Assembly: GCA_013811765.1 (NCBI GenBank)
Contig: JACCUO010000067.1
Location: 1-8,625 of the forward strand
Direction: 5' to 3'
Source: Thermoleophilaceae bacterium
Lineage (GTDB): Bacteria; Actinomycetota; Thermoleophilia; Solirubrobacterales; Thermoleophilaceae
Length of the DNA: 8,625 bases
A program made the translations under genes and the position numbers. Of this stretch, positions 1 to 6,933 are shown one piece after another. The stretch's first letter is position 1; the number at the start of each line of letters is the position of its first letter. A model generated the notes under the pieces. The model was not told where the DNA came from and made no database searches. It saw only the letters and a list, made by a program, of their open reading frames with translations.

Positions 1-2
1 CG

Positions 3-3000
3 CCCGCCCCGGAGGCCACGCCCGCCCCAGACGGCGCGCCCGGCGCCGCCCCGCACGGGAACGGCTCCGTGGACGCCACCCCCGTGGCTGCCCGCGTGGC
101 CGCCCACCACGGCCTCGATCTGGCTCAGGTCGCGGGCACCGGCCCACGCGGTCGGGTGACCAAGGAAGACGTGGAGGCTGCGGTGGGGGAAGAGGCTTCC
201 GGCTCCGAGATCACCGCCCTCCGCGGGCCGGCCGCCACCCTGGCCCGCTTCATGGAGGAGAGCCGCTCGATCCCCACGGCCACCAGCTTCCGGACTCTGC
301 CGGTCGAGGCCCTCGACACAAGGCGAAGGCAGCTGAAGGCGGCCGGAATCAAGGTGTCATTCACACACCTGATCGCCTGGGCCATCGTGCAGGCAGTAAA
401 GGACCTGCCGGTCATGGCCCACTCGTTTGCGGAGGTCGAAGGCAAGCCTCACCGCGTGGCGCCCCACGCCGTCAACCTCGGTCTGGCCGTGGACGTGGAG
501 CGCAAGGACGGTACCCGCGGCCTCGTCGTGCCCGTGATCCAGGATGCGGGCGCCACCACCGACTTCGCCCACTTCGTGGCCACCTACGACGAGCTGGTGA
601 CCGGCGCGCGAGAGGGCTCACTGCCCCCCGACGCATACCGGAGCGCGAGCATCACGCTCACCAACCCGGGCGGAATAGGCACGGTGGCATCCGTGCCGAG
701 GCTGATGCCGGGACAGGGCACGATCGTCGCCACGGGCGCGATCGGATACCCGCCCGGCCTGGGCGCGGCGGACATGGATCGCCTGCAAGAACTGGGCGTG
801 ACAAAGGTCATGACCGTGACCTCGACATACGACCACCGGGTGATCCAGGGGGCGGAGTCCGGCGCGTTCCTCAAGCGGATAGAGGAGCTCCTCCAGGGCG
901 GGGATGGCTTTTACGAGGACGCCTTCGCCGCGCTCGGCGTGGATGTGGCTACCCCTTCCACATCCCCCACGCCGGCCACACCCCTGACGGCACACGAGCC
1001 CATTCCGGCGGCCACCGTGCCGGCAGCCTCCGGAATGCCCGACGAGGCTCTGCTTCAGGCAGTTCAAGCGGCCACTTCGGTGGTCAAGGCCCACCGCATG
1101 CACGGTCACCTGGCGGCGAGGCTCGATCCACTCGGCTCGGCCCCGCGCGGAGATCCCGCGCTGGACCCTGCCTCGGTGAACCTGACCCCCGATCTGATGC
1201 GCCGTATCCCGTCCTCGGTCCTGCGCGTGGCGGTCACGGGCGACACCTTCGCCGAGGCGCTCCCCCACCTCGCAGACACCTACACGGGGACGATCGCCTA
1301 CGAGATCGAGCACATCTCCGGCCATAACCGGCGCATGTGGCTACGGGAGGCGGTCGAGTCGGGTAGGCACCGCACCCCACTCGAGCTCGAGGAAAAGCGC
1401 CGCCTACTGGAGCGGCTGTCGGAGGTGGAGGCGCTGGAGAGCTACCTGCACAAGGCCTTCCTCGGCAAGAAGCAGTTCTCGATCGAGGGCCTCGACGTGC
1501 TCGTGCCGATGCTCGACGAGGCGATCGAGCTCTCGGCCGGCGCCGGGGCCCGCGAGGTGGTGCTCGGCATGGCCCACCGAGGCCGTTTGAACGTGCTCGC
1601 CCACACGGTGGGCCGCCCCTACCAGTCGATCCTGGTCGAGTTCGAGGGCGAGCAGAAGCTCTCGGCCGACACGGCGGCGCCCGAAGGGGGCACGGGCGAC
1701 GTGAAGTACCACTACGGCGCCTCGGGCACCTATCGGACCGTGGCGGGCAAGGACGTGACCGTGACACTGTCGCCCAACCCGAGCCATCTCGAGTACGTGA
1801 ACCCTGTCATAGAGGGGCGCGCGCGCGCCGACCAGACGAGCCGCAAGGGTCGCGTGATCAGCCACGACCCGAGCCTTGTCGTGCCCGTCTTGATCCATGG
1901 CGACGCCGCCTTCCCGGGACAGGGAATCGTGGCCGAGACGCTCAACCTGCAGGCGCTGGCCGGCTACACCACCGGCGGCACCGTGCACATCATCGCCAAC
2001 AACCAGCTCGGCTTCACGACCGATCCGAGCGAGAGCCGTTCCACCCGCTACGCCTCCGACCTCGCCAAGGGCTTCGACATCCCGATCATCCACGTGAACG
2101 CAGACGATGTGGAGGCGTGCATCGCGGCGGTGAGGCTGGCGGTTGCCTTCCGCAACGAGTTCGGCCGCGACGCCCTCATCGACCTGATCGGCTACCGCCG
2201 CTTCGGCCACAACGAGACGGACGAGCCGGCCTACACCCAGCCGGGAATGTACGAGAAGATCAAGAAGCACCCTCCGGCGCGCCAGGTCTACGCCGAGAGA
2301 CTGCAGGCCGAGGGCGTGGTATCCGAGGCGGACGCGCAAGAGCGGGCGAAGGCCGCATACGCGCGCGTCTCGGACGCACACGCGGAGCTGAAGGAGTCGA
2401 TCGCGGGACCGCCGGACACCGGGCAGCACGAGCTCGACCGCACGATGAGCCGTGAGCCGAGGACCACCCTGCCCGAGGATTTGCTGCGCTCGCTCAACGA
2501 TCAGCTCGGGAGGGTCCCCAACGGGTTCTCGATACACCGCAAGCTGAGGCCATTCCTCGAGAAGCGGAAGGCCGCCGCGGCCGGCGGCGCGACGGTGGAC
2601 TGGGCCCACGCCGAAGCGCTGGCGTTCGCCTCACTGCTCGCGCTCGGCGTTCCGCTGCGGCTGACGGGCCAGGACACAGAGCGCGGCACCTTCAGCCAGC
2701 GCCATCTGGTGCTCCACGACGCCTCCACCGGGGAGCGCTGGTGCCCGCTGCAGAACCTTCCGAGCGCCGTCTCGCCGTTCGAGCTGCACAACAGCCCGCT
2801 CTCCGAGCAGGCCTGTCTCGGCTTCGAGTACGGCTACAGCGTGCAGGACCCCGACGCGCTCGTGCTCTGGGAGGCCCAGTTCGGTGACTTCGTGAACAGC
2901 GCCCAGGTGATCATCGACCAGTTCATGAGCTCCGGGCTGGCCAAGTGGGGGCAGACCTCACGCCTGACGCTGCTGCTCCCGCACGGCTACGAGGGCTCGG

Positions 3001-3683
3001 GACCGGAGCACTCGAGCGGCCGTGTCGAGCGGTTCCTGCAGGCCTGCGCGGAGGGCAACATGCGCGTGGCCAACGTCACGACACCTGCCCAGTACTTCCA
3101 CCTGCTGCGCCGCCAGGCGCTCGTCGGCAAGCCGCGACCGCTCGTGGTGATGACACCCAAGAGCCTGCTCCGCCTGCCGGCCGCCGTCTCGACGCTCGAC
3201 GAGCTGGCGAGCGGCCGCTTCCAGAAGGTGATCGACGACGAGGTGTTCTCCTCCGATGAGCGCCCGCGGGAGGAGGTGAAAAAGCTCGTACTGTGCTCCG
3301 GCAAGGTCTTCTACGACATCTCCGGCCACGAGGAACGCCTGAACGCCCGGCACATCGCCGTGGCGCGCACGGAGCTGCTCTATCCGTTCCCCGAGGAGGA
3401 ATTGCGGGAGCTGATGGCGAGCTACCGCAACCTGAAGCAGGTGACCTGGGTGCAGGAGGAACCTCGAAACATGGGCGCTCGGGCTTTTTTCCGCCGCCGG
3501 ATGGCGGCCATCCTCCCCGAGGACCTGCACTACCACTATGTGGGGCGCCGGCTGCGAGCCTCGACCGGCGAGGGCTACGCCGCGGCCCACCGCGAGGAAC
3601 AGGCGCGCATCGTACGCGTCGCCCTCGACCTCGAGGAGGACGTCCTCGCTCCCGACGCCTCCGCGGAACGCCCCATGCTGTGA
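3..3683 (+). CDS. kgd: Kgd-type fused 2-oxoglutarate dehydrogenase (PSBD + E2-like acyltransferase + E1), 5' partial
   Basis: This is a ThDP-dependent 2-oxoglutarate dehydrogenase/decarboxylase of the TCA cycle (2-oxoglutarate to succinyl-CoA). Residues are numbered from the GTG at 69. Residues 3-38 form a peripheral-subunit-binding domain (GTGPRGR and TKEDV motifs). Residues 49-275 form an E2-type acyltransferase domain with the active-site segment DHRVIQGA (H256). Q replaces the usual D of DHRxxDG, as I recall for mycobacterial Kgd. A Pro/Thr linker spans 293-320. The E1 part follows, with GMAHRGRLNVL (500-510), NPSHLE (570-575), GDAAFPGQG (611-619), NNQLGFTT (644-651), HNETDEP (714-720), GQDTERGTFSQRH (867-879) and NSPLSEQ (908-914). 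The frame is open to the window edge and encodes an Ala/Pro-rich linker, so GTG-69 is probably not the start and a lipoyl domain may lie upstream. The stop is TGA at 3681-3683. Function is near certain; the N-terminal extent is inferred. Confidence 0.95.
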   Translation, partial: PAPEATPAPDGAPGAAPHGNGSVDATPVAARVAAHHGLDLAQVAGTGPRGRVTKEDVEAAVGEEASGSEITALRGPAATLARFMEESRSIPTATSFRTLPVEALDTRRRQLKAAGIKVSFTHLIAWAIVQAVKDLPVMAHSFAEVEGKPHRVAPHAVNLGLAVDVERKDGTRGLVVPVIQDAGATTDFAHFVATYDELVTGAREGSLPPDAYRSASITLTNPGGIGTVASVPRLMPGQGTIVATGAIGYPPGLGAADMDRLQELGVTKVMTVTSTYDHRVIQGAESGAFLKRIEELLQGGDGFYEDAFAALGVDVATPSTSPTPATPLTAHEPIPAATVPAASGMPDEALLQAVQAATSVVKAHRMHGHLAARLDPLGSAPRGDPALDPASVNLTPDLMRRIPSSVLRVAVTGDTFAEALPHLADTYTGTIAYEIEHISGHNRRMWLREAVESGRHRTPLELEEKRRLLERLSEVEALESYLHKAFLGKKQFSIEGLDVLVPMLDEAIELSAGAGAREVVLGMAHRGRLNVLAHTVGRPYQSILVEFEGEQKLSADTAAPEGGTGDVKYHYGASGTYRTVAGKDVTVTLSPNPSHLEYVNPVIEGRARADQTSRKGRVISHDPSLVVPVLIHGDAAFPGQGIVAETLNLQALAGYTTGGTVHIIANNQLGFTTDPSESRSTRYASDLAKGFDIPIIHVNADDVEACIAAVRLAVAFRNEFGRDALIDLIGYRRFGHNETDEPAYTQPGMYEKIKKHPPARQVYAERLQAEGVVSEADAQERAKAAYARVSDAHAELKESIAGPPDTGQHELDRTMSREPRTTLPEDLLRSLNDQLGRVPNGFSIHRKLRPFLEKRKAAAAGGATVDWAHAEALAFASLLALGVPLRLTGQDTERGTFSQRHLVLHDASTGERWCPLQNLPSAVSPFELHNSPLSEQACLGFEYGYSVQDPDALVLWEAQFGDFVNSAQVIIDQFMSSGLAKWGQTSRLTLLLPHGYEGSGPEHSSGRVERFLQACAEGNMRVANVTTPAQYFHLLRRQALVGKPRPLVVMTPKSLLRLPAAVSTLDELASGRFQKVIDDEVFSSDERPREEVKKLVLCSGKVFYDISGHEERLNARHIAVARTELLYPFPEEELRELMASYRNLKQVTWVQEEPRNMGARAFFRRRMAAILPEDLHYHYVGRRLRASTGEGYAAAHREEQARIVRVALDLEEDVLAPDASAERPML

Positions 3684-3686
3684 GCA

Positions 3687-3714
3687 CCGGGGGCTCCCGC
3701 GCCCGGACCCCCGG
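3687..3714. terminator. GC-rich hairpin between convergent kgd and SDR genes
   Basis: CCGGGGG (3687-3693) pairs perfectly with CCCCCGG (3708-3714). An inner TCC/GGA pairing (3695-3697 with 3705-3707) shortens the loop. It begins four bases after the kgd stop, and the converging SDR gene ends at 3757, which is where a bidirectional transcription stop would be expected. There is no T-run on either side, so it is not a classical intrinsic terminator. It could instead protect the 3' end or aid factor-dependent termination. Confidence 0.4.
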
Positions 3715-3756
3715 CGCCACTCGCGCTACGGCCACCCGTGACCGTTTCGACGGCGC

Positions 3757-4560
3757 TTAACGCTTGTGCTTCTGGCCCTCGCCCATCTGTCGCGAGATCT
3801 CGCTCCCGCCCAGCCGGCGCTGAAGTGCCGCCAGGGCCGCCGGCGCGATCCCCCCGACCCAGCCTCCCGCGCGCACCGTCAGGGGTGCCACGTCGATCTC
3901 GGCGCGTCCGGTCTCGACGCCTTTCACCACCGCGGCCGCGACCTGCTCCGGCGAGCGGGTCCCCACCCACGGCGGGAGCGTCACACCGGAGTCGTGGAAC
4001 ATTCCCGCCTCCCTGATGAAGCCGGGGAGGACCGTGGTCACCCCGACTCCCGTGCCGATCAGGTCCTCGCGCAGACCGAACGCGAACCCGCGCATACCGA
4101 ACTTCGTGCCCGAGTAGAGCGACGAGCCGGGGCTCGAGACCTTTCCGGCGATCGAGGCGATGAACACCAGGTGACCACTGCCGCGATCCACCATCGCGGG
4201 CGTCAGCGCGCGAGCAAGCTGCATCGGCGAGCGTAGGTTCACGTCGAGCGCCCTGTCGATCTCGCGCGGCTCGAAGTCCAGGAACGGGCCGCTGGCGGGG
4301 AGTGCTGCGTTGGCCACGAAAAGATCGACCCCGGCGGCCTCCTGTGCCAGCGACTCCACCGCCCCGGCGTCGGTGAGGTCCGCGGGGAGCACCTCCGCTC
4401 GCTCTCCCAGCTCGTCGTGAAGCCGCGCGAGCATCTCCGCTCGCCGCGATGTGAGGATGACGGTGGCCCCCCGCGCGTGGAGTTCACGGGCGACGGCGTG
4501 GCCGATGCCGCCGCTGGCGCCGGTGATCAGTGCCCTGCAGCCGTCCAGCGTCAGCGCCAA
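3757..4560 (-). CDS. Short-chain dehydrogenase/reductase (classical SDR)
   Basis: A 267-aa NAD(P)H-dependent oxidoreductase with a single Rossmann domain. The cofactor motif TGASGGIG is at residues 13-20, an acidic DL pair at 61-62 (adenine contact region), NAA at 84-86, and the catalytic tetrad N108, S136, Y149 and K153 (YSGTK) is complete. PG follows at 179-180. Arg39-Arg40 after the second beta strand suggests a preference for NADPH (inference). The substrate cannot be read from sequence. The C-terminal tail (about 225-267) is Gly/Ala then basic and ends GQKHKR. The start is TTG at 4560: an in-frame TGA lies just upstream and the next conventional starts fall inside the nucleotide-binding motif. 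No good Shine-Dalgarno sequence is visible. It lies 42 bp downstream of the YceI gene on the same strand, so it is probably co-transcribed with it. Confidence 0.92.
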   Translation of the reverse strand: MALTLDGCRALITGASGGIGHAVARELHARGATVILTSRRAEMLARLHDELGERAEVLPADLTDAGAVESLAQEAAGVDLFVANAALPASGPFLDFEPREIDRALDVNLRSPMQLARALTPAMVDRGSGHLVFIASIAGKVSSPGSSLYSGTKFGMRGFAFGLREDLIGTGVGVTTVLPGFIREAGMFHDSGVTLPPWVGTRSPEQVAAAVVKGVETGRAEIDVAPLTVRAGGWVGGIAPAALAALQRRLGGSEISRQMGEGQKHKR

Positions 4561-4602
4561 GGAAGCACCGTGTCACGGATCTGATCGCGCGCGCCGACGA
4601 CG

Positions 4603-5142
4603 CTAGCCGACCGGCAGCTGAGCATCGAGCACGACCTCGACTTCGTCGCGCACCTTGAGCGCGCCCATCAGGCCCTTGTAGGGCTTGATCCCCCAGTCGC
4701 TCTGCGTGAGCGGGATCGTGCCGTTGACCTTCCCGTCCGAGCCGATCGTAAGCTGGAAGCTGATCGGCCGGGTCTCACCGGCCATGGCAACCTCGCCACT
4801 CATGGAGACCGGACCGCCGGAGTCGCCCTCGACGCTCGTGGACCGGAAGGTGATCGCCTGCCCCTTCAAGACCTTGTCGTCGATGCTCTTGTTGATATCG
4901 GCGCGGTCCTTGTCGTTCAGCGGCTTGGCGCCACCATGGCCATCGCGCACCTCGAGGGAGCGGGGGTCTGCGCTCAGCTCGACGGCCAGCTCGCCCGGCG
5001 CCTCGCCGGCCTCGACCGTCGCCTTCCAGCTGGTGACCTCGATGATGAGATCGTGGCCGGCCTTGGCCGCCATGCCCTCGCGGTAGGTCTTCACCTGAAG
5101 AGTGCCCTCGCCCGGGCCTACGGTGTGCGTGCCGGGCTGCAT
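4603..5142 (-). CDS. YceI-family protein (lipocalin-like, polyisoprenoid-binding type)
   Basis: A 179-aa protein of the YceI family, whose members fold as an extended beta-barrel and bind long amphiphilic or isoprenoid molecules. Visible family features are the opening strand region (residues 5-20), the AGHDLIIEV segment (28-36), alternating beta strands with DKDRADINKSI in the middle (77-87), and the conserved C-terminal block LTQSDWGIKPYKGLMGALK (145-163) followed by the strand VRDEVEVVLDA (164-174). There is no signal peptide or membrane segment, so it should be cytoplasmic, unlike E. coli periplasmic YceI. It starts at ATG 5142 without an obvious Shine-Dalgarno sequence. It precedes the SDR gene by 42 bp. 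A pairing of isoprenoid/quinone-like ligand binding with an oxidoreductase is possible but is inference only. Confidence 0.88.
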   Translation of the reverse strand: MQPGTHTVGPGEGTLQVKTYREGMAAKAGHDLIIEVTSWKATVEAGEAPGELAVELSADPRSLEVRDGHGGAKPLNDKDRADINKSIDDKVLKGQAITFRSTSVEGDSGGPVSMSGEVAMAGETRPISFQLTIGSDGKVNGTIPLTQSDWGIKPYKGLMGALKVRDEVEVVLDAQLPVG

Positions 5143-5192
5143 CGGCCGGGCAGACTAGCGGATCAGAGCTCGGTGCCGTGCTCGCCCGAGTT

Positions 5193-5198
5193 TGTCAA
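5193..5198 (-). promoter_or_regulatory. Isolated TTGACA -35-like hexamer upstream of the YceI gene
   Basis: Read on the minus strand this is a perfect TTGACA, 50 bp before the YceI start, in the 129-bp gap after the small membrane-protein gene. No convincing -10 hexamer sits 16-18 bases downstream (caccga at 17 nt), so it is only a weak hint of an internal promoter. Confidence 0.2.
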
Positions 5199-5271
5199 TG
5201 GCCGTCACCCCCCGCCGGCCTTGGCGATGCCGCGGCTGATCATGTAGCGCCGCTGGGCAAACCCTGGACGT

Positions 5272-5409
5272 TTAGCGGAATGCCCGCCAGACCAGCCGCA
5301 GCGCAACTATCGGGGTGCTCAGCAGGCCCAGCGCCAGGGGCAGGCAGCAGCCGCAGCCTCGAACCTGAACGTTGCCGCGCCGTGGCCGGCGGCGCCCGCC
5401 TATGCGCAT
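5272..5409 (-). CDS. Small Cys-rich single-span membrane protein (45 aa), uncharacterised
   Basis: ATG at 5409-5407 to TAA at 5274-5272 encodes 45 residues. The layout is protein-like: a strongly basic N-terminus (MRIGGRRRPRRGN), a cysteine cluster GCGCC at 18-22, a hydrophobic stretch from about L23 to W41 (LPLALGLLSTPIVALRLVW) long enough for one membrane span, and a short basic end RAFR. The positive-inside rule cannot decide topology because both ends are basic. A Shine-Dalgarno-like GGGTGATC (5421-5414) sits 4 nt before the start. The gene begins 43 bp after the stop of the 157-aa gene on the same strand, which suggests co-transcription. I recognise no named family; the three clustered Cys could bind metal or be modified. 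Support is from reading frame, RBS and composition only. Confidence 0.55.
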   Translation of the reverse strand: MRIGGRRRPRRGNVQVRGCGCCLPLALGLLSTPIVALRLVWRAFR

Positions 5410-5452
5410 TGGCGATCACCCGCCCGCGATCGTCCTCGCGCTCGGGGGGTCA

Positions 5453-5926
5453 TCAAACGACGTCCTCCGGCGTGCGCTCGAGCGTGGCCGCGAGCTCGTC
5501 GAGCGCTGCTTGCTCCTGGTCGCTCACCTGCTTGCCCCCCACACCCATGAAGCCGCCCTCCTTGTGGGCCTTCGCGGCGGCCTCCGCAAGCGACATCACG
5601 AAGCGCTTGTAAGCCTCGACCTCTTCGGGCGAAGCCTTCTGCTCCAGGAGCTGGAGGGCCTCCCGCAGGCGCTCCGAGCTGGCGCGCCCGATGTCACCGG
5701 CAGCGCGCACCCGCTCCGGGTCGACGGACGGGGGCGCGGCCACGAGGTCGTCGAGCAGTTCGCTCTCGCCCTGCTGTTGGCGGGCCTTCGCGTAGGTCTG
5801 GCCCATCGCCAGGCTCTCGCGGATCGTGCCGCCGCGGGCTGCGGTGATCACCCGCATGCCTGCGAGCAGTGGTCCCTCGGCGATGGTGGACCACTCGTCG
5901 GCGTTGAAATCTGCCTTCTTCGTCAT
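5453..5926 (-). CDS. Uncharacterised small helical protein (157 aa)
   Basis: A soluble, largely helical protein with no signal peptide or membrane span and no family I can name. It opens with a short polar segment and FNADEWSTIAEGPLLAGMRV (7-26). A helix with small residues follows (27-50), then an acidic region (53-72). A charged helix lies at 73-97, another helix at 99-122 (SPEEVEAYKRFVMSLAEAAAKAH), and a Gly-rich turn GGFMGVGG at 124-131. A final acidic helix runs 134-151 and the protein ends PEDVV. The GGFMGVGGKQVSDQEQ turn between two helices looks like a conserved signature that could be used for family searching. Start ATG 5926 is supported by a strong Shine-Dalgarno sequence, GGAAGGA (5941-5935), 8 bases upstream. 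It leads the minus-strand run that continues into the 45-aa, YceI and SDR genes. Confidence 0.75.
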   Translation of the reverse strand: MTKKADFNADEWSTIAEGPLLAGMRVITAARGGTIRESLAMGQTYAKARQQQGESELLDDLVAAPPSVDPERVRAAGDIGRASSERLREALQLLEQKASPEEVEAYKRFVMSLAEAAAKAHKEGGFMGVGGKQVSDQEQAALDELAATLERTPEDVV

Positions 5927-5934
5927 CTCTCTCG

Positions 5935-5941
5935 TCCTTCC
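5935..5941 (-). promoter_or_regulatory. Ribosome binding site of the 157-aa gene
   Basis: Minus-strand GGAAGGA lies 8 bases before ATG 5926 and is the clearest Shine-Dalgarno sequence in the window. It fixes this start over the out-of-frame GTG at 5948. The rest of 5942-6068 holds no gene I can support. Confidence 0.55.
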
Positions 5942-6068
5942 GGGTCACGTTATTGGAGAACGATGCGTGTACCCAACTGAGCGAAGCTGAACCGCGAGTG
6001 CAGGTCCGCTTGGCGGCAGGGGCGACGGCGCTCGCCTACGGCCGGGGGTGAGAAGTGGAGCCGGATGT

Positions 6069-6083
6069 CGGCTGGATCAGCCG
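6069..6083 (-). terminator. Small hairpin just after the response-regulator gene
   Basis: CGGCTG (6069-6074) and CAGCCG (6078-6083) form a perfect 6-bp stem with a 3-nt loop, five bases beyond the response-regulator stop on the minus strand. No U-tract follows, so a terminator role is tentative. Confidence 0.3.
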
Positions 6084-6087
6084 CCCG

Positions 6088-6714
6088 CTAGGCGATCAAA
6101 GCCCGGCGCAACGCGATCGCCACTGCCTGCACGCGCCCACCGGCCTCGAGCTTCTTGATCGCGCGGCCGAGGTCGTTCTTCACCGTCCCCGCGGACAGGC
6201 TGATCCGCCCGGCCACCTCCTCGGTGTGGAGGCCTTCGGCCAGTAGCTGGAGGATCTCCCTCTCGCGCTCCGACAGCGTCTCGCCGGGCCGCCCGTCGCT
6301 CATCAGCAGGGTGGGCGAGAGCGAGGGGTCCACGAAGGCGTCGCCGGCCACGACGGTCCGAACCGCCCGGATCAAGTCCTCGGGAGGCGATCCCTTCATC
6401 ACGTAGCCACGCACACCGGCCCCGATTGCGTCGCAGAGCAGGCCCCTGTCCCCATACGCGGAGTAGACCACGGTTCTCACCTGCGGCGCCTGCTCGGCGA
6501 TCCACCTCACGAGCGCAAGGCCGTCCACGCCGGGGAGCCGGATGTCCACGATCGCCACATCGGGGTCGTGCTCGGCGATCGCCTCCATGGCGGGCTCGCC
6601 GCGCCCAACTGCCTCGACAAGGTCGATATCGCCGGCCCCGGCGAGCAGAAGGGCCAGCCCCTGACGCACCGCTGGATGGTCGTCGACAGCCACGCATCTG
6701 ATGTGAGCGCCCAT
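6088..6714 (-). CDS. NarL/FixJ-family two-component response regulator (REC + LuxR HTH)
   Basis: A 208-aa DNA-binding response regulator. The receiver domain (about residues 5-122) has the acidic pair D11-D12, phosphoacceptor D57 (AIVDIRLPG), switch residue S85 (VVYSAYGD) and conserved K107 (YVMKG), so it should be phosphorylatable. The LuxR-type helix-turn-helix spans about 145-205, with LSEREREILQLLAEG (147-161) and the recognition region SAGTVKNDLGRAIKKL (174-189). An Asp stands where TVKxH usually has His. No histidine kinase gene is present in the window, so it is an orphan here and its target is unknown. Start ATG 6714 immediately precedes the receiver fold; a purine stretch AGGGG lies only three bases upstream. 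It does not form a tight unit with either neighbour (161 and 219 bp gaps). Confidence 0.93.
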   Translation of the reverse strand: MGAHIRCVAVDDHPAVRQGLALLLAGAGDIDLVEAVGRGEPAMEAIAEHDPDVAIVDIRLPGVDGLALVRWIAEQAPQVRTVVYSAYGDRGLLCDAIGAGVRGYVMKGSPPEDLIRAVRTVVAGDAFVDPSLSPTLLMSDGRPGETLSEREREILQLLAEGLHTEEVAGRISLSAGTVKNDLGRAIKKLEAGGRVQAVAIALRRALIA

Positions 6715-6726
6715 GGGCCCCTACAT

Positions 6727-6755
6727 GGTATATGCAAGTCGCATCTAGTTGGGAA
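6727..6755 (-). promoter_or_regulatory. Putative sigma-70-type promoter of the response-regulator gene
   Basis: On the minus strand TTCCCA (6755-6750) and TATACC (6732-6727) are separated by 17 bases, each matching 4 of 6 consensus positions. They sit in an AT-rich patch (about 6722-6780) that stands out from the GC-rich surroundings. The predicted start of transcription would be near 6720, a few bases before ATG 6714. An overlapping alternative is TTTAAC, 17 bases, TAGATG. Confidence 0.4.
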
Positions 6756-6882
6756 AAATGTTTTGTTAAATCCTCGTTTCGGCTGCGCCGCGGGCCCGTC
6801 CAGGGCCTCGGCGCTCCCCACACCACATGCGCGGCTCCGGCGGACCGGACCACTTCTTCCGGCTCGACCAGAACATCCCCGC

Positions 6883-6933
6883 CCGATGAGGGCTACGGGC
6901 ACTGGTGACGCCAGTAGCGACCCGCATCATCGG
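6883..6933 (-). terminator. Nested hairpin immediately downstream of arsR
   Basis: Three concentric inverted repeats share one axis: CCGATGA (6883-6889) with TCATCGG (6927-6933), GGG (6897-6899) with CCC (6921-6923), and ACTGG (6901-6905) with CCAGT (6911-6915) around a 5-nt loop. It abuts the arsR stop codon (6936-6934). No U-run follows, so it is either a non-canonical terminator or an mRNA-stabilising structure. Confidence 0.45.

Noticed and set aside
1404..2609. Long (401-aa) open frame on the minus strand opposite kgd
   Set aside because: It lies wholly inside the well-supported kgd gene, its translation is a low-complexity Arg/Val/His/Gly-rich product typical of antisense frames in GC-rich DNA, and it shows no domain motifs.
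5207..5242. 12-codon minus-strand frame ATG to TGA (MISRGIAKAGGG)
   Set aside because: It is too short, with no clear RBS and nothing to distinguish it from chance in GC-rich DNA.
5285..5370. tRNA-like look (TCGAA-containing segment) in the gap after the YceI gene
   Set aside because: No acceptor stem or anticodon arm can be paired; the segment is explained better as the 45-aa coding frame.
5178..5612. Plus-strand frame crossing the gap between the YceI gene and the 157-aa gene
   Set aside because: It has low-complexity Ala/Pro/Ser composition, no RBS and no motifs, and it overlaps antisense to the 45-aa and 157-aa genes.
5372..5980. 202-aa plus-strand open frame
   Set aside because: It is antisense to the 157-aa gene, which has a strong RBS and more protein-like composition; the plus-strand product looks like an Arg/Gly/His-rich shadow.
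6077..6853. 258-aa minus-strand frame overlapping the response regulator
   Set aside because: It is a different frame of the same DNA with Arg/Gly-rich translation, whereas the 208-aa frame carries all receiver and LuxR motifs.
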